A stretch of DNA of 64,000 bases from Lentinus brumalis (GCA_001792895.1 MARA01000010.1:1240001-1304000), one strand, 5' to 3'. Shown: positions 34,628 to 46,965, numbered from the stretch's first letter. Translations and numbers: made by a program. The notes: a model not told the origin generated them from the sequence alone.

Positions 34628-35612
34628 TTTGCTGATCAGTGGTTGCTGCTATAGCCAAGGACGCAAAGCCGCCAGAAACAAATTGGTCGTGCAAGGCAGG
34701 GCAGAGAAACTGCCAGTGTGTCGAACGAAGGGGCGCAGTGACGAAGGACGAGACGCAAGAGGTAGAGTTGCCGCGCATACACGTCGGATGGACGTGTCAC
34801 TGCATGTCACGTGAGAAAGGTCCTTGAACCACAGTTCTGCTGCAGGTCGCCGAGTCGCCTCGTCAAGCAGGGAGCGAATGATTCAGAAGGGATGCGTGCT
34901 ATAAGACATATGCATTATGAAGCAGAGCTGCACCGGCCGGCGAGTGCAGACTCTGCAGGTTATGGGTACGACTATAATACAATACATATACATGCGTGCG
35001 CTACACTGCACTACTTGTGTCTCACACCGCCGCTCTCGCCGCCTGTGCGCAAGGTAGTCGCTACCACGGCCAAACAACACAGCGTCCAAGAAGCGTTCGA
35101 TATAGAGTGCGTCCCCTACTCCGACTCGGCGTGCCTCCTACAAGCCGAGGGCGTGTGCCCACATATTCCTGCCTGCCCGGGACGCCAGACAACCTGGCGA
35201 CCGCACCCCCTCCTCGCGTGTGACCTGCACCATGTACGCGCACCAGACAGATGCGCAGCCCATCCGCCCGCCGCATGGCCATCCTTCACCTAAGCCCAGG
35301 GAAATGGAGAAAGACGCGGAGGCATGTCCGGGGTGGATGATGACCTGGGCGGGACCGCATATGGCGGGGTGTATAACGGGGGAGAGAGGAGATATGCCGG
35401 CGGGCCCTCGTGATTGATGGACTTCCTAGGTGACATCGAGATCGGTCTGGGGAGAGAAGAGGTGTAGGGTATGGTGCGATGAGGGGCCCCGAGTGGACCT
35501 CCTGGCGGCGGCGGCGGTTCCGGTACTGCGCGGCGGACATAGGCATTCCAACGCAGCCCGCCAGCAGATGGATGCGTGTAAGATAACGATGGACGCCTCC
35601 AGTGCGCCGCTT
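34628..35612. other. Intergenic region between GOT1 and PBS2
   Basis: It holds the GOT1 promoter side and the PBS2 3' flank. No convincing coding signal, RNA gene or repeat was seen. Confidence 0.45.
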
Positions 35613-37537
35613 TCACGGCTGGCCGCTGTGTGCTGCCTGTTGTTGCTCGTGGTGATCGCGGAGTCGTGCTTGCCGAGCCTCAACTGCCTTCGTAACCCAA
35701 CCGGGCATATCGACCTCTCGTTTGCTGTCTTCGACCAAGAACGGATGTGCCTGCGTCGGGCAGACAATGAACAAGAGAAGATGATCGGCGGTAGCGCTTG
35801 ACTTACCAGCAATTCCGCATAACTTGCACGTCTGCTTGGGATTTTGTGCAGGCAACGCCCCACGAAGTCCCTGGATACATCCGAGAAATGCTCCGGAAGT
35901 TCCGGAGGGTCACCATCCACGATGGCAGTGAGCTGCGCGAAAACGTTCGCATATGTCTCCGGAGGGTATGGGTAGTGCCCCAGAGCCATCTCAATGAGGG
36001 ATAGCCCAAGCGACCACACGTCGGACGAAACTGTGTAGGTCCCAACGTTGTTCTGGGATTCGCCACGTATGCGCTCCGGCTGATCATGAATGAGCTTATG
36101 TGTCACCAAGCACCAGGCGCAGATACGTACAGCCATATAGCTCTGACAGCCAATGTTCGTCTTCGCGAGCGACTTCTCCAGTTGACCGGAAACGCCGAAG
36201 TCACAAAGCTTGACTTGACCTTTCTTGTTCACCAGGACGTTCGTGGGCTTCACGTCTGTCATCAATGTAACAATTAGGCGCCGCCGCATGTACGGGAGTG
36301 CTCCAACATACCTCGATGGATGATCTGCAACTCGTCTTTCAGGAACTTCAGTCCCCGTACCATGCTGCCAGTGATGCGAGCGAGTACGTCTTCAGGGATA
36401 CCATCGCCTTGCAGCTTGTCTAATGATCCGGCATCCATGTACTCCATGCAGTAGTACACGCAGCTATAGGGAATGAGAGAGGGAGCGATGGACCATGCTT
36501 TTGCACTCACGATTCGATGAAAAACGCCCCATAGAACTCGACTATCTCAGGCGCAACAGCACGATGGAGGATGTCAAGCTCCATGATGATGGCGTTCAGT
36601 TTCGCCTCGTCCAGCTCAAGGCGGATCTCCTGAAAGCCAAGTAATCGCTTGAGCGAGAACGTGACGAGTGTGATAGACCTTAACCAACCTTCATGGCCAT
36701 TGCGACTTTGGTGGGCTTATGCAGGACCTTCTTGACAGTTCCGTAGTTGCCCTTACCGAGCTCCTCGTCCAACTGCAGCTGATCCATGTTGATCGCAAAT
36801 GAAGAGCCATTCGAGAAATCTACGCCCTGAGCATGCAACACCGCCTTTCCATTGAAGTTGAGCGCGCCCGAAGGATCCCTGCGCCAGAATTTGAGGAATA
36901 TGTGAGAAGGGAATCAACCGGGGTACTCACACTATCTTGCCGAAGTTCGCAAACGGCGTGGAGAAGGAGCTCGGCTGCCCGGGTCGTCGCGGATGCTCGT
37001 CCTGCTCCTGATTCGGCCGACCGCTCCCCAAACCTGCATTCTGAAGACCACCCATATCTATCCCACTCAACTTCGGAACAGGCTTGCCCATCCGGCGAGC
37101 TGCGAGACCTCCGAGGCCGGGAGCGCCAGGGCGACCTGGTGCAGGAGCAGATGCCGGGGCGCGGAGGGATGGCGGGGGATGTGCTCGGTCTGAGATACCC
37201 ACATTCCTGAGGGCGGCGGTCGCAGCATCAACGGAGACGGGGCTGCTTGGAGCTCGGCTCGCGAACTAGGACAACGAGGAATTGGCGCACAGCCGACACG
37301 CACGGAGAAAATAAGACAGGAGATGAGGGACGATAAGAGACAATCAAACGAAAATGTACTCACTGCCGCCATTTTGGCCTGCAATGAGGGAGGTATCGGG
37401 GTAGACCCAACGTTTCTGTTCCTGTTGTTGAGAAGACCGGTGATGGTACGGTTCGGGTTCCCCGGGGCGGTGCGGGCGGGGATGGGGACGGGGGGAGGGC
37501 GGGCGACTCCGCCATCTTGCTGGGACGGATTGGACAT
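35613..37537 (-). CDS. PBS2: PBS2-type MAP kinase kinase of the HOG osmostress pathway
   Basis: MAPKK that would phosphorylate the Hog1/Sty1-type MAP kinase under osmotic stress, in the cytosol. The product starts MSNPSQQDGGVARPPPV, followed by a proline/glycine-rich N-terminal region that could dock partners. Kinase motifs in order over several short exons: LGKGNYGTVKKV, VAMAMKEIRLELDEAKL, YYCMEYMDAGSLD, the catalytic HRDVKPTNVLVNKKGQ (split by an intron), LCDFGVSGQLEKSLAKTN with Ser and Thr as the activation-loop phosphosites, and GCQSYMAPERI. It ends after HPFLVEDSKREVDMPGW with a charged Gln-rich tail, stop at 35613. The SLAKTNIGCQSYMAPERI block points to Pbs2 rather than Ste7- or Mkk1-type kinases. 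Confidence 0.88.
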
Positions 37538-37961
37538 GGCGGAGGAGGCGGAGGGAGAGGGCGGGAGGAAAGAGGGCCGGGTACGGGGACGAGGAGGAGG
37601 TGAAAGGCGTTATAAAGCGGGTTGCAACTAGAATCAGTGCGCAAGATCAATTCAAATTTGCGGTGAGGCTCGGATTCATTATAGCGGCGCGGGCAATGAC
37701 ATCATCCCCAGGTAAGCCGTAATGGTTATTCTTGGTGCTAATGCAGCTAACATTCGCACTTAATATCGCCAGCTAATGGGCCGGATGGGGCAGGTGGTCC
37801 CCACGCCTATCGGGGCGCATGCTTGCGCTCACACTTGTCTGCAGCTGTGGCTATTAACCGGTTAACCTTCTGAACGTGTTCTCTTCCAAGCGCACCGCTG
37901 CGCCATCGTCGCCCATCCTGTTCTCCTCCACCCACATCGGTGAGTCGTCCGTCGTCGATCC

Positions 37962-39127
37962 ATGCATACTGGAGCTCACCCTTGCCCAGCGATCGTACCC
38001 ATTCTCCTCATCCTAGCCAGCATCGTATACGTACAGGCGAAGCACGTCCTCGGATCACGCAGCGGGAAGGACAAGCACATGAGCGTCGTCGTAAAATGGG
38101 GGAGGGAGAGGTATGTCGCAGCCACGCGTTCCCAGACCCTTCATCTGTCCTCTGACGTATCATCCAAACCTCCTCCCAAACTGCGCCACCACGCGGCCGA
38201 CGCGTTCCTTCCTCTCCGGCGACCTATGTTCGCGCTGCACCCCCTCCCTTCTGCAGGCTGCACTTCCCCGTCCCCCTCCGGACGCGAAACTAGGCCAGCT
38301 GCGCCAGGAGATCGCCGAATACACTCAGCTGCCAGCACATTCGTTCAAGCTCATCCACGCCGGTGCTGTGATGAAAGACGATAATGCGCCAGGTACGTAT
38401 GTGTCTCCAGTCGAGTGACGATGGTGTGCCTGCGCTCCCGCGCGGAACGAGCGTCGATCGATCCACGAGCTCGTGTAGTCGGGCTCTTGTTCGTGCAGGA
38501 CTTAGCGCCCCGGACTGCCTGCCCGACTTTCTTCCACGCTGATGGCCCTCGTATGTGTCCGAGGCATCACCATGCCGTCACCTCCACACTTAGAACGAGC
38601 CGTTGTCTGCCCTATGACCTGCGCTGCAACTGACGTCATTCATCTCTGTAGTCTCTGCGTATGGGATCAAAGGGGGTTCTACCATCGCCCTCGTGGGTGG
38701 CGGCGAACCCATCAAGACGCCCTCAAAACCTTCTGAGAAGGCACCTCGTACGGAGGAGAGTACCATCTCGCAGATACGCTCTGAGCTAGACAAGGTTCGC
38801 TCCACCCTCCGGCCAGACGTCGACTCCTTCCTGAGCGCCCTCGCACCCGCGAGTGCGGCTGCGCATGTCGGCCCCGAGCCAACGACGACGGCATTGCCAC
38901 CCAAGCCAGCGTCCGCAGCAGGGTCGGGGGCGCGGCGACCAGCGGATCTCGCGCAGGAGCATACCCGGCTCGGGGAGCTGCTTCTGCAGAGCCTCCTGCG
39001 GCTCGATGCAATGAACTCAGAGGGAGAATGGGACGCAGCCCGGAGCGAGAGGAAGGCAGCGGTCAAGGAGGTGCAAGCGTTGTTGGACAGGCTCGACGGC
39101 GCCTGGCGTGCGCGTGCGAGGAAATAG
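37962..39127 (+). CDS. Membrane-anchored ubiquitin-like/BAG co-chaperone (Snl1/Bag101-like, about 253 aa), apparent one-base gap
   Basis: Three exons: 37962-38110, 38257-38392, 38652-39127. The N-terminus has one membrane helix (IVPILLILASIVYV). A ubiquitin-like domain follows (MSVVVKWGRER, then LRQEIAEYTQLPAHSFKLIH and GAVMKDDNAP, closing with VSAYGIKGGSTIALVGGG). The C-terminal BAG domain (DLAQEHTRLGELLLQSLLRL to LLDRLDGAWRARARK) would bind Hsp70 and act as a nucleotide-exchange factor at the ER or nuclear membrane. Exon 2 as written is out of frame after LHFPVP; one extra C in the run 38272-38276 restores PPDAKLGQL and makes all phases agree. A consensus error is likely. Start at 37962 because the upstream frame is closed by a stop. 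Confidence 0.75.
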
Positions 39128-39822
39128 AGCTCTGCATCGTGCGGAGGTGCAAGTAGCTATAGACTGGCTCAGAGGCCGCGCTCTGATTGGATACCCGGCG
39201 GTGCACGTCGCGCTGCGATGCTTGTATTTCCGTTATCGGTATTTATCGCTATCGCAGAAGAGGCAGAAGGTTATGGTGTCCTGCACGGCCAGCCTCCGAT
39301 TGGCCTTCGCTGCTCTCGCTCTTTCCCCGCATGCACTATGACACCATAGGGTCCCCGGGGCAGCGATCTCTTCTGACCCCTTCTCTGTCCGTATGTCTCG
39401 GGAGAACCACCGGATCCGGTCGCTTCTTTGGGTGCACGCGACCCTCGCGACGTGTTCTCCTCTCACGACCTACCGCCGGCAGAAGCGACCTTCGCAAGTA
39501 ACCACAGTAAGTACCTCTACTCAACTCTTGCAATGCGTGTGGAGGGCGCTGGGAGTCGATACGTCACATACAGCATCACCAAGATGCTCTGTGGCGTAGC
39601 GAGTCCACGGATGAAACGCTTAACCACAGCGTCCACAAGCTCCCTTCTGCCGTTGCTACCCAACAGAACTGTCAGTCGCACCCGGCTAGAGCACTACGTC
39701 TCGGAACATATATCGATTCCCTCAAAAGATAATATTGCTCTCTCTGGTCAACAAGCGTCGCCTCCCTCTTGCCTCCCTGTCCGCCACAGACCCTCATGTT
39801 TGCATTCTTCCGAACACGAACT

Positions 39823-40306
39823 CTAAATAAACTCCCAAGTTACTGGAATGAGACCAAGGTTTTTGTCGGCCAGTTTCTCGAAGGCGGCCTGGCCCAGGTC
39901 AATGTGGGTGGCGTCACAACTAGGGCATTCATCCAGCACCGTGACTTCGATGGTCTTACTCTTGTCTACGCAAAAGGTGGATCAAAGGTTCCACTCTCTG
40001 AGAATACGATAAGTAATGGCATACTCACATTGCACTTTCATGCGTTCGTGACAGTGTTTGCCATTGTCGTAGATTTGCGCACTTATTGCAACGACCATGT
40101 CGTTCGCTCCACTCTCCACTCCGCAAGCACCCATCCCGGGCTCGAAATATGTGGCTGGGGACAGAAACGTGGTGAGTCGACTACCCACATAATGAACAAG
40201 GACAGCATTAAGGTCACTGACCCGATCCTCCGATAGCTCCCGTTATCAGTTCCGCCATGGTAAGAGCGACGGTAGTTAGAACACCTGCAAAACGGTGGAT
40301 ATGCAT
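39823..40306 (-). CDS. DPBB secreted protein D, divergent paralog (117 aa)
   Basis: Three exons in the same plan as A-C and E (exon 1 85 nt, exon 2 126 nt, exon 3 143 nt). The N-terminus (MHIHRFAGVLTTVALTMAE) is a weak but plausible signal peptide. The barrel motifs are recognisable but diverged: FEPGMGACGVESGANDMVVA, KHCHERMKV, DECPSCDATHIDL and PVTWEFI. All four cysteines are kept; the CPSC motif replaces CPGC and exon 2 is two codons shorter than in the others. TATAAG about 67 bp upstream is a possible TATA box. It stands in tandem with E and the right-arm genes, all on the minus strand, but has no counterpart seen on the left side. Confidence 0.75.
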
Positions 40307-40995
40307 CGTGAAGTGACTCGAGAAGAACAGTGGAGGAAATTTGTGAGGTCAGTAGCGACCTTTCTCTAGTTCTTATACCTCGCTACCTTCGCTCCATTCT
40401 CCAGATGAATGGCAACTGTGTCCAGGCTCAAACTGCGCCCTAGAGATAGACAATAATTGTTGTCACGGCTGTTATGGAGGGCGATGTTCAGTCAGTCATG
40501 GAACGCTAGACTGAGCAACAGATTCGGTGGCAACTGCGCAGTCACAATGTGTGCATGATGACCACCGTTCTGTTCCCTCCATGGCCGATGGTTCATCTGT
40601 ACGGCGGTATGAAGAAGGGTGAGCTGTCGTCCTGTAGTACTGTCCCACTGGCAACACAAGTGCCAGAATCATTCTCAGCATGTACCGTAACGGTACGCAT
40701 GCATTACAATGCATCTACTGATGGTTTGCCGACAGATCCAGGCGGACTTGACCGGAACTAGTTCCTGAGCGCGTTGCATCCAACGGTGCCTTTGTCAATG
40801 GGACCCACAAGGTCTCTTCAACGCCGACCCAAGTCCGCGAACCGTAATGGGCGTCGACTGAATTTCCTTTGGATGCACACATTTGAAGATCGAGAACAAG
40901 CAGGTAGTATTCTCTACACATCGACCCGACAGGGCTCTTCCCTCCCCGCTCATTAAACTTCCGCATAGTAGTCCGGGCAGACCCTATGGCTTTGT

Positions 40996-41455
40996 CTACT
41001 CGTATTGGTAGGTGGCGCCTTGGAGGACACCGACGTCCAGGCTGGCAAGTTGTTCGAACGCGCCTTCGGAGAGGTCGATATGGCCCGCTTCGCAACCGGG
41101 ACAGAGGTCTACGACGGTCACATCGACTGATCTGCCCTGGTCTGTATCGTCGCGTCAGTCAGCGCTGTGCGAAGAGTGATGGTCGAGATGTGAGTACACT
41201 GCACGCCGATCCGGCGCCAGCAGTTCGCGCCGCCGGCGTATTCGGACGGGCTGAGGGCAGCGACAAAGTCGCTGTTCTGGTTGATAGAACCGCAGGCTCC
41301 GTATGCGCCGCCGGGTTGGTACCAGGTAACTGTCACATCATGGTCAGCGTCGTCAGTCTCGGCGTCGCGTTTGAGGGCTCACCCTTGTTCGCGTTCACGC
41401 CGCGAGCAAAAACAGCAGACATGATGACGACAGCGGAGACTTGAGAATACAACAT
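40996..41455 (-). CDS. DPBB secreted protein E (116 aa)
   Basis: Three exons; exon 2 is 132 nt as in A-C, exon 3 is 146 nt (one codon longer). The signal peptide begins MLYSQVSAVVIMSAVFA. Motifs: WYQPGGAYGACGSINQNSDF, SPSEYAGGANCWRRIGV, LCPGCEAGHIDLSEGAF and a C-terminal YQYE. It is nearest in sequence to gene B. A TATA-like CATAAAAG lies about 90 bp upstream (41545-41550 on the plus strand). It sits inside the spacer, about 1 kb from the right-arm edge, so it belongs to the same tandem minus-strand array D-E-C'-B'-A' but is not part of the well-preserved inverted duplication. Confidence 0.8.
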
Positions 41456-42496
41456 TCGGATGGGATTGTGGGGATGGTTTATCAGTCGAGATGGGTTCCC
41501 GTGTGGCAGGTGTCAGTGACGGTCCGTCCCATAGACATTGGACCTTTTATGTCTTTCCAAAGCGGCTACGGTCCGTATGGCAAGTCTCGAGTGAGATGGG
41601 CTGGTTGACAGATGCACATGCGTTGTTGAGTAAGTATATAGACCTCGCACCAGAGACCATGGTGCGGCTTACGGCTGGACTGGTTGAGCTCCCGGGCTGG
41701 GGTTGAAGGTGCCACCTGGTGCATTGATCCATGTGCAAAGCTGTACAATAGCCAGAACCAGCCGGGGCGCAGGCTTCAAGAGGCCAACAAGGATTCCGCA
41801 CATCTCCATCTGCATAGCCGAGCTGGACGTTATGCGCAGCGTGGCGACTTTCAGGCGCGGATGTACTCACTCACTATATAATGCACGCAGTCGGGGTACA
41901 TGCAGTCCCCGTGTTCGCGAGAGTGTGAATAGATTGGCCCCACAGAGACCCTCGAGACCTTGATTGCATTAGTGTATAGCTGGAGGAAACTGCCGCGTTG
42001 CATTCTGTTGGATCATGACATCCAGCGCATGCACGCTGCGGTCAGAGATTACTTATGGCGACGCGGAACCTTCGAGCCATGAGCGGTGCGCCGCCGCAAG
42101 GGGCATGCGGCCAGAAAGGCTAGGCCAACTGAGAGTACAGCGAGCGCGGACGCTAGAAGGCTGAAGGTGAGTCAAGTCAAGAGCTGGTGGGGGCCAACTT
42201 CAGTAGCGAGCCGGCGCGGTCTGTCCGCTCGATGCGGTGGAATTGCAACCATCCCGAGAAAGCGCATCTCTGTAACCTCCGATGTTTTTACATACTTACT
42301 GAAGTACTGAAGGGTGAACGGCGAAGAAGAGTGGAGACGAGGATTGACAGCCCAGCCCTAACCCCGGGCCTCTCCGGCACGGCTAAGATCGTTGAAATTT
42401 GGGCAATGTCGATACCCACTCGTTCAACGCAAACGTTCAGAGGACTAGCTAGTTATTGTAACTCGACGTCACAGCGTGGACTACAAATGAGTACAA
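41456..42496. other. Intergenic region between E and C'
   Basis: It contains the gene E promoter (TATA-like element at 41545). I saw no supported coding sequence, and similarity to the left arm ends here. Confidence 0.4.
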
Positions 42497-42962
42497 TCAC
42501 TCGTAATTCCAGGTGACCTGGATGCGACCGGCATCGAGGCTGGCGAGCTGCTGGAAGGCACCGGGAGACAGGTCGATGCTGCCCGAAGCACAGCCGGGGC
42601 ACAGGTCGACAACTGTGGCGTCGACGAATCGACCCTGGTCTAGAGAGACGCAATGTCAGTCTATAGCTTCAGATCAACTACCCTTCCAAGACTTACAGTG
42701 GACTCCAATGTGGCGCCAGCAGTTCGAACCGCCTGCGTACTGGTCGGCACTGAGAGCGACGACGAGGTCGCTGTTCTGGCTCGGGGCGCCGCAAGCACCG
42801 AGGCCGCCGTTAGGCGTGTACCAGGTAGCTGTTGTAGAGCATGTCAGAGGCGAGGAACAGTCACTAGACCGATGACCTACCATCTCCGGCGAAGTTGGCA
42901 GCAGAAGGGGCTGCGTTGACTGCGACAGCGGCGAGGGCAACGGCGAGAATGAACTTGAACAT
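42497..42962 (-). CDS. DPBB secreted protein C' (intact copy, 118 aa)
   Basis: Three exons of 82, 132 and 143 nt. Signal peptide MFKFILAVALAAVAVNA; barrel motifs GACGAPSQNSDLVVALS, GGSNCWRHIGV, LCPGCASGSIDLSPGAF and VTWNYE. Unlike its left-arm partner C, exon 3 is full length and the CPGC cysteines are intact. The promoter has TTTTATA (43073-43079, minus-strand TATAAAA) and the complement of GAACGGCAGGA at 43043-43053. The duplication edge falls right after the stop codon, so its 3' flank differs from that of C. Extracellular; function unknown. Confidence 0.85.
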
Positions 42963-44929
42963 GACGAAGATGTCGGTGGTGAGGGTGAAGAAGAGGGTGA
43001 GTTCGAGAGCTGCGAGGGCTGGTAGAGCAGTAGGAGTGGAGATCCTGCCGTTCAACCAGGCAGCTAGCCATCTTTTATACGCAGGACGACGACGCTTCCT
43101 CTAGACTTGCCTCCATATCGCGCCAACGGCAGCACATCTACACTGAAGGCCACCCATCCGATCGGCCGCTAGCGAGCCCGAAGCAAGCGCAGCCGCGGAG
43201 CGACACGGTTATGGGATCCGACCGACGGGTATGGCAGCGCCGAATTCCCTGCACTAAGAGCGAGGCTTGAGCACTGCGGCGCTGTTTGCAATATCCATTC
43301 CTCGAGCCCGATCGTTTGCAGTGTCTCCACTTGTGTTTCGTATGTATTCGCCCGCCTTTCGGAATGCAACATTTCAACTGATGTGCAAAGGGCGCGATGG
43401 TGTGCAGAGCTGACCGCTCTCAGTCCTGGACCCGTCTCCTTCCAGTCTTCCAGGGAAGACCGAGAAAGCTCTGATCGCGGCTCGTTCATGTGAAGTATGC
43501 GCATATGGATTGGTATCCGTCTGCCTCCGGTCGATTGCCCTTGACACAACGCGCCACTGTCGCTACGTAGGTCAGAATGAGTTTCACAGACCACGCGGAC
43601 CACGGACCGTGACATTGTCGCCCTGGCATTGCGAACTTGTTTTCCGAGATAGTCAGCACCATGTCAGAGCCTCCAAGTGGGATGGCGGCGTACGTCGCGT
43701 ACCACTCGTACTACTAGTGGCTGCGCTCCGCCGGCACGGCCGAGTGATTGTGCGTACCGCCGACGGGTAGAACCTCATTGGAGGAACACATTGATGTAAC
43801 GCCTGCATATGTCCGCTGCGGCGGACCGCCGGTCATGCACGTTCGCCGACATGCGGCTTTGTGACTGCAAGTTAGACCGGAACGTATGGTCGGCGTTATT
43901 GTGGCCTGTTGTCAAATCAACTCAACCCCGGCCCCGGGACATGCACCTGCCACTTCCTGTGCAAGAGGTAAAATACAGACAAATCGACAGAAGGTTTGAG
44001 TTACCTTACGGGTTTCTTTTGATCTGGATCCTGTTAGACGGGTGCTGTAGGATCTGGCACTAACCGCCTGGCGCTGACCCTATAGCTCAGGACTCGGAGG
44101 CCCGGGAATACCTTGTACACCCCAAGTCCCTGTGCCAGTAGCAATCGAGCTCAAGTTCAGCGAAGTATCCGTTGTTGTAATCTGCGATTTGACATGAGTG
44201 TTCAAGTTACAGAGACCCGGTGCGCCAATCAAGGATCATGACGCCAGAGCGCTTCTTTGTGCGGTGCCCGAATTGGCAAGTGTTGTGGTTCGCATCGGTA
44301 ACTGCGTCGCATGATTATGCATGAATGTACCGGAAGTGGTTGCGGACGAGCGAGGAGCCAGAGCTCTTGTACTTCAATAAGCATGAATGTGTGGCTCGAA
44401 GAAAGGTTATTGTATTCCAGATAGACACCATGCCGAGATTCTCTCCGAAGCACCCGTTACATGATCTTGGCTCGGTAGAACACCTTGCGTACATAATCAC
44501 TCTCTACTCGTAGTTGTAGTCGACCTGGATAAGGCCGGCGCCGAGGTCGGAAAGTTGCTGGAATGCACCCTCGGAGAGATCGATATGGCCGGGCTCGCAG
44601 CCGGGACACTCATCGACGACAGTCACGTCGACGAACCTGCCCTGATCTAAAAAGTAGCATGAGTTCGTCAGGTCAAACAAACCGTAAAAGGTAGACATAC
44701 GCCACACGCCGATGTGGCGCCAGCAGTTCGCGCCGCCTGCGTACTCGGAGGGGCTGAGAGCGACGACAAAGTCGCTGTTCTGGCTGGGGGCTCCACAGGC
44801 TCCGAAACCGCCGTTGGGCTGGTAATAAGTCGCTGTGCCGCACATTGAGCTCGTCACAGTCACCCTGGTAACTGCCTAAACTCACCAGTTCCCGCGTTCA
44901 CGCAGAGGGTGAAGGCGGCAGAGACCAGT

Positions 44930-46399
44930 CACTGCGTTGTTGCTGAAATAGACCAGGTTCGGAGGAGCTGAGGATACGGGTCGGAGTTGCGCAGGTCGCA
45001 CGCGAAGTCGTGTAAGTCGGACCGCGGCCGGTGTCAGATCGTGAAGATCGCGCAGAGATGTGTGCAACTTGAGCCCTCACGGGCTGTGAGACAAAAAGTG
45101 TCTTTAGTAGTACCTAGAACATTCTGTGAGTAGCGCAGCTCGAACAGAATGGTAGCGACTTGAGGTCTGACGGGCGGTTGGACCATGCGCGACGGAAGAT
45201 AGACGCGGTGGCACTGCGGGCGACCAAGAATAAGCCGCGCATCCGACCTTCGTCTACTCCCATTCGTCATGGTCGCCCCCGATATGTTCGATCTAGCTTT
45301 GCTTCATAAAACTCATGTCTTGGGCTTTCTCGCTTTCTCGTTCTGCAGTTCTTATCTCATCCTGCTCAGCAATGCCTCGGTCCACGTCTGCTCTTAAGCA
45401 CTCCGGTCGCAAGACGACTTCCACCACTTGGCCCACCGCGGCCATTGCACCTCCTCGTCCAAAAGACCTCGAGACGAAGAGGTTCTACCTACCGCGGGGA
45501 CCCTGGACTCCAGCTGAGCTCGTACTCAATGTGGAGTTGAGGAAGGACTCGGTAGGGGCTGGGGAGAGGATGGCCCGGACATTCGTCTGACTGTCGAGCT
45601 GAAGTTCTCGGTCGACGTGACTACAGTGCGTCGCTTTCTCTCTCTCTCCCGGAGCAGGATGCTGACTTCTTACAGGTCAAGGAAGAGGAGAAGTCCTGGT
45701 TTCAGGAACCTCCGACGTACCACTTCAAGCTCACCGTCGCGCCGGTCCTGTTCATCAGGCCCGTGACCGTGGAGCTCGACAGTTGGACCGGCGACGATGT
45801 AGAGGCTCCTGGCGCGCCGCTTTGACTGCGCAGTATGGTGCAGGAGAACGATGTCGTGTGGGAGCGCATGTTCATTTGTTTCTACCTGTGGGTGTATGGT
45901 TTTGTGGTCGCGTTGCTGGGGACACCGGATCTCGTCAATCCACACTAATGTCTTACGCAGTCCTCTACATATACATGTACTCCAGTTGCATGATTGTCCA
46001 AGTACTTATATCGAGCGAGTAGAGCGAGAATCGAATGTGTGGTGGCCAGCAGAATTGTGGCTAAATCTGGAAACAGATCTCGGTTAGGATCGGTCAAGGC
46101 TTAGTCGCACAGCCTGTTCGAGAACACGTCGCCCAGAGTCTCTCGAAGCATCGGTCTATAGTCCGCCTACGATCTACCGGTGGTCACCAAGATCTCCCGC
46201 ACCATCTACCTGGCGTCGAGCGTGGTCGAACACCCCGGGAGACTCACCGTCGAACGAATCGTTCAGCCGCAAGGAAACGTGACGCAAGTACGTGGTCGAC
46301 GCGGTATCCGATCTTGGATCGCAAGGTATGTATGATCTTCGCATTTTACGCGTCGAACAGGCTATTTCCTAACGATCATATTCTCCTATTTACGCAGTG
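44930..46399. mobile_element. CACTA-like non-autonomous DNA transposon, 1,470 bp
   Basis: The ends are CACTGCGT (left) and ACGCAGTG (right), a perfect 8-bp terminal inverted repeat. The flanking 3-bp direct repeat AGT lies at 44927-44929 and 46400-46402. CACT-starting termini with 3-bp target duplications are the signature of the CACTA (EnSpm/CMC) superfamily. Precise removal restores the B' reading frame, which fixes both ends. No transposase frame or DDE-like motif is visible, so it would need help in trans. Inverted repeats of 8 bp are short for the group, so another 3-bp-TSD superfamily is possible. Confidence 0.75.
45372..45825 (+). pseudogene. Coding fragment carried inside the CACTA-like element
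   Basis: A protein-like frame starts MPRSTSALKHSGRKT, runs through FYLPRGPWTPAELVLNVEL, then needs a one-base shift near 45550 to continue as DIRLTVELKFSVDVTT. A 50-nt intron (GTGCGT..TTACAG) leads to VKEEEKSWFQEPPTYHFKL and a stop at 45823. A further coding-like stretch (SAYDLPVVTKISRTIYLASS) lies near 46150-46290. The pattern suggests a captured host gene piece rather than a transposase. I do not recognise the family. Confidence 0.45.
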
Positions 46400-46965
46400 A
46401 GTGCAATAATCGTGGCCTTGAAAAACATCTTGAGGATAAGTGCAGAAAAGGGAAGGAGTCTGTCGATGGTTGTCGAGTAGCAGAGGTGACTGACGGATAG
46501 TCAGAGGAGTACCGCGAGGTTATATACCAGCCTCGGGCGTTGTTGCCTCAGCCTAGCCTGCTCTGGGGTGACTGGTCGCCACTGGCAGTCTGGCCGGGGT
46601 GGAGAGCCAGTGCAGACGCTTGGCTGAAGGAGACGACATACCCCTTGAGACACTTGTCTGAGGTCCAGGAGCGAGCATTATCCTTTGCATATTGTCGTCA
46701 ACGTTTACGGCGCGCATGCACTGTCCTACTCCGCTCCACCGGACATTGCCCTGCCAGCAGAGCTCATCACTCTGGAGTCGTATAGTGCTTCAGCAGTCTG
46801 CAGTGACATTTTTGTTCCGTGACCATGATAGTATCATGGTCCAAGCCATGAAGCGCACCTGGAGTCCAAGCGGCAGAAGACAGTGGGCAAGCTAAGACAG
46901 TAAGGGCTCCTTGCAGGCACCCATGTCCAAGTCGCAGCGTCAGAACAGCTCGCCATGATTCACCG

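Larger units (their letters stand above)
44504..46428 (-). pseudogene. DPBB gene B', split by a transposon in its signal-peptide exon
   Basis: Promoter (TATATAA near 46525) and the first codons (MFFKATIIAL, start at 46428) are on one side of the insertion; the rest of the signal peptide, exon 2 and exon 3 (DECPGCEPGHIDLS, ending DYNYE at 44504) are on the other. Removing 44930-46399 and one AGT copy rejoins Ala-Leu-Val in frame, matching gene B. The coding sequence is otherwise undamaged, so the insertion is probably recent. Transcription through 1.47 kb of foreign sequence is unlikely to give the normal secreted protein unless the element is spliced out. Confidence 0.85.
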
